Assembly: GCF_027923905.1 (NCBI RefSeq)
Contig: NZ_AP026966.1
Coordinates: 4,403,001-4,467,000 of the forward strand
Length of the DNA: 64,000 nt
Direction: 5' to 3'
Origin: Massilia varians
Lineage (GTDB): Bacteria > Pseudomonadota > Gammaproteobacteria > Burkholderiales > Burkholderiaceae_D
Positions 38,652-47,725 of the stretch are shown here, in pieces. The notes beneath the pieces are model-generated. The model made no database searches. It was given only the letters and a program-made list of their open reading frames with translations, and had not been told where the DNA came from. Positions within the stretch are counted from its first letter, which is position 1, and every line of letters starts with the position of its first letter. The translations under genes and the position numbers were made by a program.

Positions 38652-38954
38652 ATGGAATCTGCCTCAGAACTTATCAAAGAAGAGTCAAACCGGAACAAAT
38701 GGGCAGCAAAGTTCTTCGGCAACGTTGCCGCTGCAATTGTCATCCTGGGAGGTATTTTCACAGGACAGGGCTTTATCGGCACCGTAATGCTCATTCTCCA
38801 ACTAATGGCCGTGATGTTTGTACTTGTGCTTTGCGCTGCCGTTGTCCCGGGCGCACGCAATCGCAGGCGACAGGAACAGGCTTCAGCCGTAATCAGCGTA
38901 ATCATGTGCTTGGCGGCAGTTCCACTGGTCCTATTCCGCTGGGCGACGACCTGA
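38652..38954 (+). CDS. Small membrane protein, ~100 residues
   Basis: From ATG 38652 (MESASELIKEESNRNKW); an upstream GTG at 38619 would add 11 residues. After a hydrophilic start come three hydrophobic helices (FFGNVAAAIVILGGIF, GTVMLILQLMAVMFVLVLCAA, AVISVIMCLAAVPLVLF). Unrecognised. It lies between two other small membrane-protein genes of the cargo and may be in one transcript with them. Confidence 0.55.
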   Translation: MESASELIKEESNRNKWAAKFFGNVAAAIVILGGIFTGQGFIGTVMLILQLMAVMFVLVLCAAVVPGARNRRRQEQASAVISVIMCLAAVPLVLFRWATT

Positions 38955-38974
38955 AGGAGAACGGTATAAATCAT

Positions 38975-39148
38975 ATGAAGATTGTTGCATCGATTGTATT
39001 CGCTGGCGTAGTGATAGCAATAGCCGTGTACGCCGGTCTAACCGATGACCGTAGAACTTACATGAAAGGCTGCATAGCTACCGCAGCGGAGTTCGGGCAA
39101 TCGGCAGAGGAAGCGGAGAACAACTGCGCGCTCCGCTACAAAGGATAG
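38975..39148 (+). CDS. Small single-helix exported or membrane protein, 57 residues
   Basis: ATG 38975 with AAGGAG 17 bp upstream. One N-terminal hydrophobic helix (KIVASIVFAGVVIAIAVYAG) is followed by a soluble 35-residue part with two cysteines (MKGCIATAAEF, ENNCALRYKG) that could form a disulfide in the periplasm. No family is recognised. Confidence 0.5.
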   Translation: MKIVASIVFAGVVIAIAVYAGLTDDRRTYMKGCIATAAEFGQSAEEAENNCALRYKG

Positions 39149-39238
39149 GAAAACGCGGCGTTGGTCTCGCGGCCGCGAAACTGAACGAACTGCGCCCTGG
39201 TGGCGCCCGCAGCTGACCGGTGCCAGCGCAAGGAAACC

Positions 39239-39664
39239 ATGAAGATTCATCACTTCCATCTTGCCCTCGGCGCGCTAGCAGTCGTCGCCAGTACGTTGGC
39301 TCAGGCGTCTTCGGCCGTTGATATCCCGAAGATTGCAGGTCAGAGCATGAAACAGGTCGGTGAGCAGCTGAAGGCCACGCCGACATGCGCGAAGAACAAG
39401 CGCGGTACGAAGTGCGACTACCAAGATGGCCGTTTCGAGATTGTCTACATCGGCGGGAAAGCAGACTGGATCACGGTCAACAGTCTGGAGCAAGTTCCTT
39501 TTACCGAGACGGCGATTACAAAGCTGGGGTTTAGCCAGAAGGCGCCTTCATTCCGCTCACCGATGGTGATACGCTGGAATGACTTGCCTGGTGTGGTTGA
39601 GGTATCGGTGTTCAAAGGTCAGACTGGATCTGACTACGCATACATCAAGGTTAAGACTCGCTAG
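39239..39664 (+). CDS. Periplasmic protein of unknown function, 141 residues
   Basis: ATG 39239 preceded by AAGGAAA. Signal peptide (HLALGALAVVASTLAQASS) with likely cleavage near residue 25; the mature domain has two close cysteines (TPTCAKNKRGTKCDYQDG) and mixed beta character, ending VFKGQTGSDYAYIKVKTR. Not recognised. Its size and location beside a T6SS effector cargo would suit a periplasmic immunity protein, but this is only a guess from position. Confidence 0.6.
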   Translation: MKIHHFHLALGALAVVASTLAQASSAVDIPKIAGQSMKQVGEQLKATPTCAKNKRGTKCDYQDGRFEIVYIGGKADWITVNSLEQVPFTETAITKLGFSQKAPSFRSPMVIRWNDLPGVVEVSVFKGQTGSDYAYIKVKTR

Positions 39665-39671
39665 GAAAATA

Positions 39672-39884
39672 ATGCTAAAGACAGAGTTTCAAGCCGCACT
39701 GCGTGTCAAACTTCGGGCGATCCCACTCGCAACAAGAAAGACGTGGAACGACACAGCTTTGTACATCTGGTGGCTGGAAGCGAAGAAGGACGATCCTTAT
39801 CTTACTTGGGACCGATGCCCGGGCGATTCTTGGCAATGGGTTCCTGGCATGTGCCGAGACCTTATCGGCGAAAGTGCATATTGA
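39672..39884 (+). CDS. Hypothetical protein, 70 residues
   Basis: ATG 39672 begins 8 bp after the preceding stop. Trp-rich (TALYIWWLEAKKDDPYLTWD) with a helical start. No signal peptide, no family. It ends 13 bp before the next gene. Could be a small toxin or fragment; support is frame length and tight packing only. Confidence 0.4.
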   Translation: MLKTEFQAALRVKLRAIPLATRKTWNDTALYIWWLEAKKDDPYLTWDRCPGDSWQWVPGMCRDLIGESAY

Positions 39885-39897
39885 AGCGAAAAAGCAC

Positions 39898-40431
39898 ATG
39901 CCATTCGATTTTGAATCAGCAAAAGTTGCGTTAGGTGTGGCAACCGCCGCTCTCGGCGTCCTTGGAACGATATTCGGATGGTTTGGAAAGACATGGCGTT
40001 GGCTCACATCCCATCTCGCGCCAAAGCCCGTCAAAGGTGTCATAGATGTACCATCGAAAACGTTAATCTGTATGCCTGTCTCCCGCCCTAACGCCCTGTG
40101 GTGGCACATGGGATCAAGCGGAAGCGAACCTGCGATGCAAATAGTTGGCGACCTGAACGTAACCAACATTGCGAAGCGCGGCGTGTATGTTATGGAGGTC
40201 AAACTGCGGCGTCCGAGGGCTGTCGGCCACGCTGTAGTTCGTGCGCAAAACTCGAATCTGTACGATACAAAGCACATCATTCCACAAGGTGGTATCAGCG
40301 ACCTTCGCTTCGATTTCTTTGTGCAGCCGCCAGTACGAACGGCGGGGCAAAAATTCACGGCTGATGTTGCGATCGTGGACCAGTTCGGCAACGAACATTG
40401 GTTGAAGGACTTGGAATTTCGGTACCACTGA
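39898..40431 (+). CDS. Membrane-anchored beta-rich protein of unknown function, 177 residues
   Basis: ATG 39898 (MPFDFESAKVALG). One N-terminal hydrophobic segment (VALGVATAALGVLGTIFGWF) anchors it; the remaining ~140 residues are beta-rich (LNVTNIAKRGVYVMEVKLRR, SDLRFDFFVQPPV). The pattern resembles small membrane-linked proteins of unknown role. No family is assigned. A longer frame from 39703 overlaps the previous gene and is not favoured. Confidence 0.55.
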   Translation: MPFDFESAKVALGVATAALGVLGTIFGWFGKTWRWLTSHLAPKPVKGVIDVPSKTLICMPVSRPNALWWHMGSSGSEPAMQIVGDLNVTNIAKRGVYVMEVKLRRPRAVGHAVVRAQNSNLYDTKHIIPQGGISDLRFDFFVQPPVRTAGQKFTADVAIVDQFGNEHWLKDLEFRYH

Positions 40432-40448
40432 ACAGTAAGGAAAACGAC

Positions 40449-40715
40449 ATGCTGATTACCATGAGCAAGAAGTTCTACCTCCCAGCGCTTGCTATCACAC
40501 TCGTTGTCCTTACTGCCTGTGGCAAGCCCAACGATTCATCCTCATCCGATACCGCAGTTGCTGCAGCTAGGAAAGCGCAAATTGATAAAGACTGCGGGAC
40601 TTCGAAAGAGGAAACGGAGGCGTGGTTTGCTACACACACGACCGGGTGGGCGGAACATGTCGAGGCAGGACTGAAATGTATCCGTGAGCATCCCCTAGCT
40701 CAAGGAAAAATATGA
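40449..40715 (+). CDS. Small lipoprotein, 88 residues
   Basis: ATG 40449 (or 40461) follows AAGGAAAACGAC. The signal peptide ends in a clear lipobox, LVVLTAC, with acceptor Cys near residue 24, then a Ser-rich linker. The mature part has two more cysteines (DKDCGTSKEETEAWF, GLKCIREHPLAQ). Unrecognised. Lipoproteins next to T6SS lipase genes sometimes act as immunity factors, but no such homology is visible. Confidence 0.6.
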   Translation: MLITMSKKFYLPALAITLVVLTACGKPNDSSSSDTAVAAARKAQIDKDCGTSKEETEAWFATHTTGWAEHVEAGLKCIREHPLAQGKI

Positions 40716-40722
40716 GATTTCC

Positions 40723-41217
40723 ATGCTAACGCGATTTCATGATTGGTGGTTGTCAAGAGGGCTGGCCGACCGGTTGCAAGCCCAGGCCAAAAATGGGACT
40801 CGTATTGATCCGCTATCGATTAATATCGGTCAGAGACCAAAAGGGCGCTTTGGGGTCCATGTTGTAGCTAACTACATTTATCCCGCTGATCGGTCTTTCA
40901 CAGGCACGGACAGTCTCGTAATAGCAGACTGGGACGGATTTCGCACAGTCCAAGGTGCGGTAGGGCGAGCCTCCGAAGTGTCTTCATTTCTGGTAGCGCG
41001 CCTTCCAACCCTGAATATTCTTCTTTGGGGCTATCAGACTGAATTAAGGCGATTTAGCTCGGAGGACAAAGCGTGGCAACCGCTGCCAGAGCGAAGTTGG
41101 AAGTGCTGGAAATGTGGTGCGGCAACCGTGTGGCCGAGTTTCACTTTCACCGCCTCAACAGACGTGGCGTGGTGCGAGGGCTGCGAGGTCATCATGCGAG
41201 AGGTCCCGACCGAATAG
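40723..41217 (+). CDS. Hypothetical protein with C-terminal zinc-ribbon-like cysteines, 164 residues
   Basis: ATG 40723 is 7 bp after the lipoprotein gene. The N-terminus is hydrophilic (RFHDWWLSRGLADRLQAQAK), the middle beta-rich, and the C-terminus has CWKCG and CEGC pairs about 30 residues apart, suggesting a zinc ribbon. No family is recognised. It is the last well-supported gene of the plus-strand cluster. Confidence 0.55.
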   Translation: MLTRFHDWWLSRGLADRLQAQAKNGTRIDPLSINIGQRPKGRFGVHVVANYIYPADRSFTGTDSLVIADWDGFRTVQGAVGRASEVSSFLVARLPTLNILLWGYQTELRRFSSEDKAWQPLPERSWKCWKCGAATVWPSFTFTASTDVAWCEGCEVIMREVPTE

Positions 41218-41298
41218 GGTATCGCTCCGTTCAAGAAGGAAAAGTGACGGTTTTCTTTGCTCACTGACAGTTTGTCAATGCGGTGACGGTTTTATTCA

Positions 41299-41445
41299 TT
41301 GTCCACAATTGGCGTACTATGCCTGATTGGCTTGGCGTTGGCTGGCGGCGTCGCTTTTGCCATCGCCAAGCGAAACGGTGGTTGTGACGGTGGGAAGTCC
41401 GTCGTGCCAGAACCCACAAAGCCAGCTCGGCGCAAGGCGTCATGA
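41299..41445 (+). CDS. Possible 48-residue membrane peptide
   Basis: From TTG 41299 the frame reads a hydrophobic helix (IGVLCLIGLALAGGVAFAIA) and a basic tail (KPARRKAS). No ATG/GTG start and no clear ribosome site. It may be a small gene or the end of a deteriorated one. It converges on the immunity-protein gene, whose stop lies 14 bp beyond. Confidence 0.25.
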   Translation: MSTIGVLCLIGLALAGGVAFAIAKRNGGCDGGKSVVPEPTKPARRKAS

Positions 41446-41459
41446 GGATGGGAACCGGT

Positions 41460-43214
41460 TCAGGCGACGCTTCCACCTGGCGCATCCGACCCAGCTTGGC
41501 CATTAATTGGGCCGCGTACGTCTGCGGCGTTCCCCGCCGGCTCGCCTGCATCGGAGAGCCTTACCAGCTGCCATATCCCACGCCGCTGCATCACATTCGG
41601 AGTGCCGGACGTCCTGCCGAAGGTACGTTCCGGTACAGTGAAGGTCGCCGCCGGCAACACGCTCCCTTGGGCAAACCAGCGGGTGCCATCTAGGGCATCC
41701 GATTCCTGGCAGTGCCACCAGCCACTCGCGGGGCACGGGTTGCCCGTCATGGCGTAGGCGCCCACCGAAGCCCGCTCGATCGCACCGGCGCCGATCGGCG
41801 CGGCGGTGGCTGCGGCCGGTATAGGCGCACCGGGCTGGGCCAGCGGTACGTCTGGTGTAATGCGTCGACGACTGCGCCTATCGACGAGTGTCCACGGCGT
41901 CCGGCTCGGGGCTTCATAGCTCGGCTGCAGGCCGCGGGCCTTCTCCCACAGAGTCTGTGCGGGCAGCAGCAGCGCCTGGGGCATGCGCTCGCCCTGCCGG
42001 ATGTACTGCCGCTCCCCACCGTGAACCCTAGTGCCATTGCCGCCTTCGCTGCACTCCCACCAACCCGATTGGATGCAGGTATCGCCGGCAATTGCTTGGC
42101 TGCCGAGGCGGGGTAGTTCGCGTGCGCTGACTTTGGGCGCAACGGTCGTTCGCACACGGATGCTGGATGAAATCCTGTCCCATAAATCGAGCACCGCTGA
42201 CTCGGCAAGACTTGACTGCACTGGTGCTCCGCCCGTTCTCGAGCTTAGGCCCGATTGCAACTCGAGAGAGAGGAAAGGCAGGAACACGTCGTCGCGAGTG
42301 CCATTCAACTCCCACAGGAACATGTACGATCTGGTGAAGTCCAGGCCGAGATACCTGGTCAGCACCTGCTCGCCCGCGATTCCGTTGATCGCACGCTTGC
42401 CCGCGAACAGGTCTGCTGTTCGCGCCGCCTCATCGAAAGTGTCCTTAGCGCGCACATTTTGGTTACGTGCTAATAGACTATCCTTGCTGGGCTTTGTACC
42501 AGCCATCATATTGAACACGATGGCCAGGTCGGAATGCTCGGGCAGCCCTGCGAATAGCACAACGCGCTCGCCCTGTTCGGCAACGAGCGGATCACGGAAA
42601 AACACACGATCGAGACAGAAGCCGGGTTCGGTTGGAATGTCGTTATCGGGATTCGGCACGAGCTGGGCTATCAGCTTTGTCAGGTTGCCCGTTACACGGT
42701 CAGGGTCGTAGTCCTTCGCTATGAAATTGACACTCAGTCCGTCCTTGTGGACATATCCTACGGCATCGACACCTTCGTAGTGGTAGTGTTTCCGATCTTC
42801 GCCGTATCCGGCGTAGCCATCGGTCACATTCCGCCCGAACACGAATATCTTCCCCACCAGTCCACTCTCGGTCTGGATTTCCTTGACAACTTCCATGTTC
42901 TTGTTACGCCCGAGATAGTCGGGTTCAGCGCGGATTTCTGCCTCCTCGGTCTCTACGCGCGCCGCGAAAGCTTCTTCGCTTTCATTGAAGGCTGAGATGT
43001 CGAAGCCTTGAATCCGGCCCCCACGTAACGAATACTCGGCTTTTTCCGGCAAGTCGATGAGGAAGCGCCCAACGCACACGGTCTTCATCTTTTCGGTCAT
43101 TTTCGCCACCTCATATTTGTCGCGTACATTTGGTACGGCCCACGCGCCGAACGCTATCAGGGCCAACGCAGCCAACACCTGCCACTTGCGGCTTTTTACA
43201 ATTTCTCGCATCAC
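41460..43214 (-). CDS. Tli4-type T6SS lipase immunity protein
   Basis: 584 residues with an N-terminal membrane helix (WQVLAALALIAFGAWAV) and a large periplasmic part. It follows the lipase gene with a 4 bp overlap (ATGA), the usual effector-immunity arrangement. Features seen in Tli4-like proteins include VCVGRFLIDLPEKAEY at the start of the periplasmic domain, TEPGFCLDRVFF and the GEQVLTRYLG segment. The C-terminal ~200 residues carry two related units, SGWWECSEGGNGTRVHGG with IRQGERMP and SGWWHCQESDALDGTRWF with AQGSVLP, an internal duplication. It should protect the cell from the Tle4-type lipase in the periplasm. Confidence 0.8.
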   Translation of the reverse strand: MMREIVKSRKWQVLAALALIAFGAWAVPNVRDKYEVAKMTEKMKTVCVGRFLIDLPEKAEYSLRGGRIQGFDISAFNESEEAFAARVETEEAEIRAEPDYLGRNKNMEVVKEIQTESGLVGKIFVFGRNVTDGYAGYGEDRKHYHYEGVDAVGYVHKDGLSVNFIAKDYDPDRVTGNLTKLIAQLVPNPDNDIPTEPGFCLDRVFFRDPLVAEQGERVVLFAGLPEHSDLAIVFNMMAGTKPSKDSLLARNQNVRAKDTFDEAARTADLFAGKRAINGIAGEQVLTRYLGLDFTRSYMFLWELNGTRDDVFLPFLSLELQSGLSSRTGGAPVQSSLAESAVLDLWDRISSSIRVRTTVAPKVSARELPRLGSQAIAGDTCIQSGWWECSEGGNGTRVHGGERQYIRQGERMPQALLLPAQTLWEKARGLQPSYEAPSRTPWTLVDRRSRRRITPDVPLAQPGAPIPAAATAAPIGAGAIERASVGAYAMTGNPCPASGWWHCQESDALDGTRWFAQGSVLPAATFTVPERTFGRTSGTPNVMQRRGIWQLVRLSDAGEPAGNAADVRGPINGQAGSDAPGGSVA

Positions 43215-44905
43215 AACTCCTGAACGATCTTGACGATCAGGTACTGGGTCAGCTGCTGCATTGCGCGATCGTTATATGCCTCCTGATGTCCAAAGCCGCT
43301 GGCCCTGATTAACTGCCTGATCTTGTCGCCCGGCCCGGCTCCTGATTGCGCCGATACCGTGCCGTCGCCCGCACTGTCCTGCTGGTCGGGTTCAAAATAC
43401 AGCTCGGTCTTGCCTTCGACTACGACCCGACGTCCGCCGGCCTTGGTGTGGGCGAGAAACTTCGCCTGTTTGACGTTGGCCGTCGTGAGCACGGCACCTG
43501 ACTCGGCTGGCATTCGCGCGGTCCAGCGCACCTCCCCGAAGGACATATACGCTGGATCGGAACAGTAGAAGGCATATGTATTTCCGTGGTACCAGTCCCT
43601 TAGATAAAGCATGTGGAAGCGCTGGGCCGCATCTATAGCGCCCCTGAGAGCCTTCTCCACGCCGCCAGGCTTCTCTCGGTATTTTTCTGTAGGGTCGGCC
43701 AAGGCCGGATTGATAACGCGGTACCATGATGTCCAGTCCGCATACATCGCATAAGGTGTCGCGTCGGCCGGCGGCATAGACATGACTGCCTGATGGCTAC
43801 TCTGGCTGCCATGCATGCGCGTAATACGCGCATGCAGCCACGGCTTGGGATACAGGTGGTTCGGCAGCAGTTCCAGCGGACCCGCCGCCATCGCCATTAC
43901 GGCCGTGGTATCTTCCGTCGTCGGGCCAGCGATAGTAGCGAAACCTTCCATCCCTTTCTCGTCAAGCGTACCCATCCTGCTCGGACTGGTGGACTCGGTG
44001 CCGCACGCCATCCGGCGATAGGCGGCCGGCGCGCCCAACGCCGGCATCACGCCATGAATCACGCCGAGGATCTTGTCGGGAATTCGCTTCGCGCAGGCCC
44101 TTGCCACCAGCCCGCCCATCGAGTGCGTCACCAGGATGACCTGCTTACATGGCACCCGGCGGTCGGTGTAGAACTTGATGATGTCGAGGATGCGCCGCTC
44201 CAGCCGTTTCGACGACTCCCAGTTACTGTCGAGCCAGTTGTAGCCACACGCAAAGGTCGGATAGGAGTTGCGCGCATGCTTGGCCAGCTCGACTTCCGTG
44301 AGGGGGGGCATCCCCCGGGCACCCCATTGCGCAGGGTCGCACTGCATGATCTTCTGCCAGTGCCGCCGGACCTCTCGCGCCTTGGTGTGCTCATTGAATT
44401 CGAAGGTGCGATTCAGATGGCACTCCAGCTGTGCCAACAGTCGTCCGTATGAATCGGCATGCACCTCGCCCCATCCTTGGGCTCGGGCGGCCTTTTCCGT
44501 CAACCCATATTTTTCGGCATCGGGGGGCATGACAATCTCTCCGGTGTCGTCGACCTCCAGCGTCTCGCCATCGAGGATTTGCTGCCGTGTGCGGGCATCC
44601 CGTTTCTCCCATCGCTTGACTTCTGAATACTTGTCTGCAAGGGTATTCGGCGCACGCCACGCTGCTTCGCCTGGAGACAGTAAGTTGTTTCCTTCGTCGC
44701 GCTACCTGCTGACGACTGGACTGCGCTTCGCCCTGAGGTTCGAGCCCATGATGCCGGGGACTAGGATTACCGGGATGACAGGACCTCGCTCCAGGGTGAA
44801 CAAGGCCCGTGTATTCAGGGCTTCGGGAGAAAACAGGATCGTGCCCTCCCAGTGGCCATCCGGGTTGATGGCAGGGTTAGGCATTGGCCGGGTTGGTTCA
44901 CTCAT
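43211..44905 (-). pseudogene. Tle4-type T6SS phospholipase effector interrupted by an in-frame amber codon
   Basis: ATG 44905 begins MSEPTRPMPNPAINPDGHW, then IPVILVPGIMGSNLRAK, the lipase oxyanion-region motif. Codon 68 is TAG (44702-44704); the same frame then stays open for nearly 500 codons: RDEGNNLLSPGEAAWRAPN, the nucleophile elbow VTHSMGGLVARA (G/H-x-S-x-G), FATIAGPTTEDTTAVMAM, to stop 43211. There is no frameshift, only the single stop. Full length would be ~564 residues, right for Tle4 alpha/beta-hydrolase effectors. As written the toxin is truncated before its active site, unless read through or restarted (ATG 44530). Downstream immunity gene intact. Confidence 0.8.
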
Positions 44906-44917
44906 GCAGTCTCCGGA

Positions 44918-47725
44918 TTAACTGGCTCCAGACTCATCCCTGAAAAAGGTGACTTTGGCCACACGAATCAGGTCGTCTACGAACAAGGCTGAGCGGCCTT
45001 GCTCGTCCGTAGTGCCGTCGACGGTGCTGCCGTCGTCAAGCTGTACCGAGTAGCGTTGGCCCGCGATCGGCTCGCCTGTCTGCCGATGGCGTAGCACGGC
45101 ACGTTCATTGGTCCTTATCTTCGATTTAGGCAGGTTCAAAGCTGCCGGCACGCCCCCACCTGGCTCCAAACGTATGTACTGTGCCGCCTTCTCGACCTGT
45201 CTGCCCGCGCACTGCAGGACCAGGCTATCGTTGCCCCAGTCGGTCTGCGCGCCTTGCGCCACCACCTTGACCTCGGGCGCCTGCAGGTCGATACCCTTGG
45301 CCGCAATCAGGCTGATACGGCCGGCCGATTTGATCTCGATGTTTCCGTTGTGGGTCTGCATGGTCACGTTGCCGCTGGCGGCCACCAGCTTGATGCCCAG
45401 CGCGTGCGCGAACGCGCTCAGGCCGCGTGCCGCGCGCACGAAGATATTCCGCCCGGCCGCCACCTCGGCGTCGCCCGCGCTGGCCACCGTGACCTTCTTT
45501 TCAGAGCCGAGAACCACGCTGTCTGGACTGGCCAGTACCATCCCCGCCGGCGCGGTCACGGCGACGATCGGCGCGCCGCCATCTGCGGCGCCGGCGGCCA
45601 GGTTCGAACCGTCGTGCCAATGCCTGAGCCGGTCGGCCACCTCCTCGACGCTCCAGGTAGTCTCGTCACCGGCGTGATGCTCCGCCTGCCGGCCCATCTC
45701 GTCCAGCACGCCCTGCAGCACGTCCGTAAGGCCCACCAGCCCGGCCCGCCCCAGTTGCGCGCCCTCGGCGTGCGAGGCCTCGGCCGTGATCAGGACACCT
45801 TTGCCGCCGCGGATCGCCACTGCCTCGTCGCTGCGTAGCTCCGCACCTTCGCCGCGTGGTTCGGCCTGGCCGTCCACCCGCGGTCGCGTGAGCCATCCCA
45901 GGTTCAGTTGGGATGTGCCATGGTCGCTGGCCAGCTGCGCGCTGATCTGGCCGTGCGTGTCGTCAAAGCGCAGCTGGCTGCCGCGCTGCCCCTGGATCTC
46001 GCGTGTGCGCGTGCCCGACTGGTAGCGGTTGCCGGGCAGGCTGCCGGCGGCGCTGAAGGCGGGGGGCAGCGCATGCTGGTTGAACACCTGCGTGAGAATC
46101 ACGGGCCGGTCCGGGTCGCCCCCGAGGAAGGCCACCAGTACTTCGGTCCCTACGCGCGGCAAGGTCAGCGTGCCCGATTGCTGCTGGGCGCTATACCCGT
46201 TGCCGGCCCAGGGGGACGCCACCCGTACCCATGCGGAGTCACCCTGCATATCCGACGCGCCCGCTCCATGCGCGTGCCGATGGTCGGCCTCGCGCATGCC
46301 AGGGAAGCGGATCTTCACGCGCCCGAGTGCGTCGCAGTGCACCTCCTCTCCGGGTGGGCCGACGACGAGCGCGCTTTGCAGCTGGGGGTGCGGCAAATCG
46401 ATGCGGGGATCGAAATCCGGAACGATGGGCACGCCCCGCTGTACGGCGGTGAAGCGCACATATACCAAGCCGGAACGGCCGGGCTTGCCGGGGTGCCGCC
46501 CGGCAGTCGGGCCATCGGCCAGGCCGCCGCTAAACAAGCGCTCGGCATGTGCCGTGAAGTCGTTGGGCAGGTTGTTGCGCGCTTCCAGTTCCAGCGCGGT
46601 AATGACGTATTCGCGCTCTGCTTGCGGCAGGCTGTCGACGTCCGGATGACCTTGCAGGGAAAAATACTCGCCGGCGCAAAAATCGCGCACGCAGCCCTCG
46701 CCGTGGAAACACTTCGATTCGAAATCGTGCCGGCTCATGCGCAGCTGGCCCAGACGCTGGTGGTCCGCGACGTCATCGGCGACGTGCGCAGTCTCTACGA
46801 GGAAGTCATCCAATGTGGCCGCAAGGCCGTTGCCGTAGCTGCCCTGGTCGACGCCGCTACGTGCGGTGACCGTCATCAAGGGCGCGGCCCTGGGGTTCTT
46901 GTAGTTCCAGCTGTGGCGGGTCACCTGGCCGGATTGCAACCGGCGTTGCTCGGTCCAGTGAGTAATAACGTCCCGCCCGTCCGTCGCATCTTCCCGATGG
47001 TAGCGCACCGTACCGGCGGTGTTCTGCCGCAGGCCGGACGCGTCCTGGAACAACGTCAGGGTGTGGCCGGGACCCCGGTCGTGCGCACGGTCGCCAGCCG
47101 ATGTGCGGCTGCGGCCCGGCCGGAAGCTCCACGCGACGCCGCGCCGCTTGAGCAGGCGCCGCACGAAGGCGGCGTCCGACTCGTTGTACTGCATGGTCTG
47201 TTCGCGCGGCGGGAACTGTGCCATGTCGAGCATGGGATCGAGCTCGTACTCGAAGGCATCGGCCAGCGCGGCACTACCGCGGCGCCATTCGTCGAACAGG
47301 ATCTGCACGATCTCGAGTTCGTTCTGGAAGCGAAAGACACGGCTGCTGATGCGCTTTTCCATGACGGCCAGCGTGTCGCGCACCACCAGGCGATACGCGC
47401 CCAGGCCGCCATCGGAGTCGCCTGCATATGCCTCGTCAACGATACCGCATACGCTGCGCAGGTGGCCGCGGTCGGTCACGAACTGGATCTCGACCGGCAA
47501 TGCGAGCAGATCCTTCAGCGACAGCCCCGTGACGCCCACGCCGGTGACGTGGTACTCGAACCCGCCGCAGATCGCCTCCGACCCGGTGACGTGCAGGGGC
47601 AGCAGCACGTCCTTCAGGTCGCCCAGGGGGCCTGCGGCCGAGCGCAGGCGCAGTTGCCGGTTCTCCGTGCTCCAGGATTGGCCATGCAGCAGAAGCTGCA
47701 ACAGATCACGCACGCGGTCCATCAA
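44918..47725 (-). CDS. vgrG: Type VI secretion spike protein VgrG
   Basis: 935 residues. The gp27-like N-terminal hub (LTVTGSEAICGGFEYHVTGV type; ESDAAFVRRLLKRRGVAWSF), the gp5 OB-fold (CDALGRVKIRFPGMRE; SAWVRVASPWAGNGYSAQQ; PRVGTEVLVAFLGGDPDRPV) and a DUF2345 beta-helix extension (ISLIAAKGIDLQAPEVKVVAQ) are all present. The last ~100 residues form a transthyretin-like tail (TGEPIAGQRYSVQLDDGSTVDG) that may hold the effector. It overlaps the PAAR gene by 4 bp and precedes the lipase gene by 12 bp. No T6SS sheath or baseplate genes are in the window; the main cluster must be elsewhere. Confidence 0.95.
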   Translation of the reverse strand: MMDRVRDLLQLLLHGQSWSTENRQLRLRSAAGPLGDLKDVLLPLHVTGSEAICGGFEYHVTGVGVTGLSLKDLLALPVEIQFVTDRGHLRSVCGIVDEAYAGDSDGGLGAYRLVVRDTLAVMEKRISSRVFRFQNELEIVQILFDEWRRGSAALADAFEYELDPMLDMAQFPPREQTMQYNESDAAFVRRLLKRRGVAWSFRPGRSRTSAGDRAHDRGPGHTLTLFQDASGLRQNTAGTVRYHREDATDGRDVITHWTEQRRLQSGQVTRHSWNYKNPRAAPLMTVTARSGVDQGSYGNGLAATLDDFLVETAHVADDVADHQRLGQLRMSRHDFESKCFHGEGCVRDFCAGEYFSLQGHPDVDSLPQAEREYVITALELEARNNLPNDFTAHAERLFSGGLADGPTAGRHPGKPGRSGLVYVRFTAVQRGVPIVPDFDPRIDLPHPQLQSALVVGPPGEEVHCDALGRVKIRFPGMREADHRHAHGAGASDMQGDSAWVRVASPWAGNGYSAQQQSGTLTLPRVGTEVLVAFLGGDPDRPVILTQVFNQHALPPAFSAAGSLPGNRYQSGTRTREIQGQRGSQLRFDDTHGQISAQLASDHGTSQLNLGWLTRPRVDGQAEPRGEGAELRSDEAVAIRGGKGVLITAEASHAEGAQLGRAGLVGLTDVLQGVLDEMGRQAEHHAGDETTWSVEEVADRLRHWHDGSNLAAGAADGGAPIVAVTAPAGMVLASPDSVVLGSEKKVTVASAGDAEVAAGRNIFVRAARGLSAFAHALGIKLVAASGNVTMQTHNGNIEIKSAGRISLIAAKGIDLQAPEVKVVAQGAQTDWGNDSLVLQCAGRQVEKAAQYIRLEPGGGVPAALNLPKSKIRTNERAVLRHRQTGEPIAGQRYSVQLDDGSTVDGTTDEQGRSALFVDDLIRVAKVTFFRDESGAS

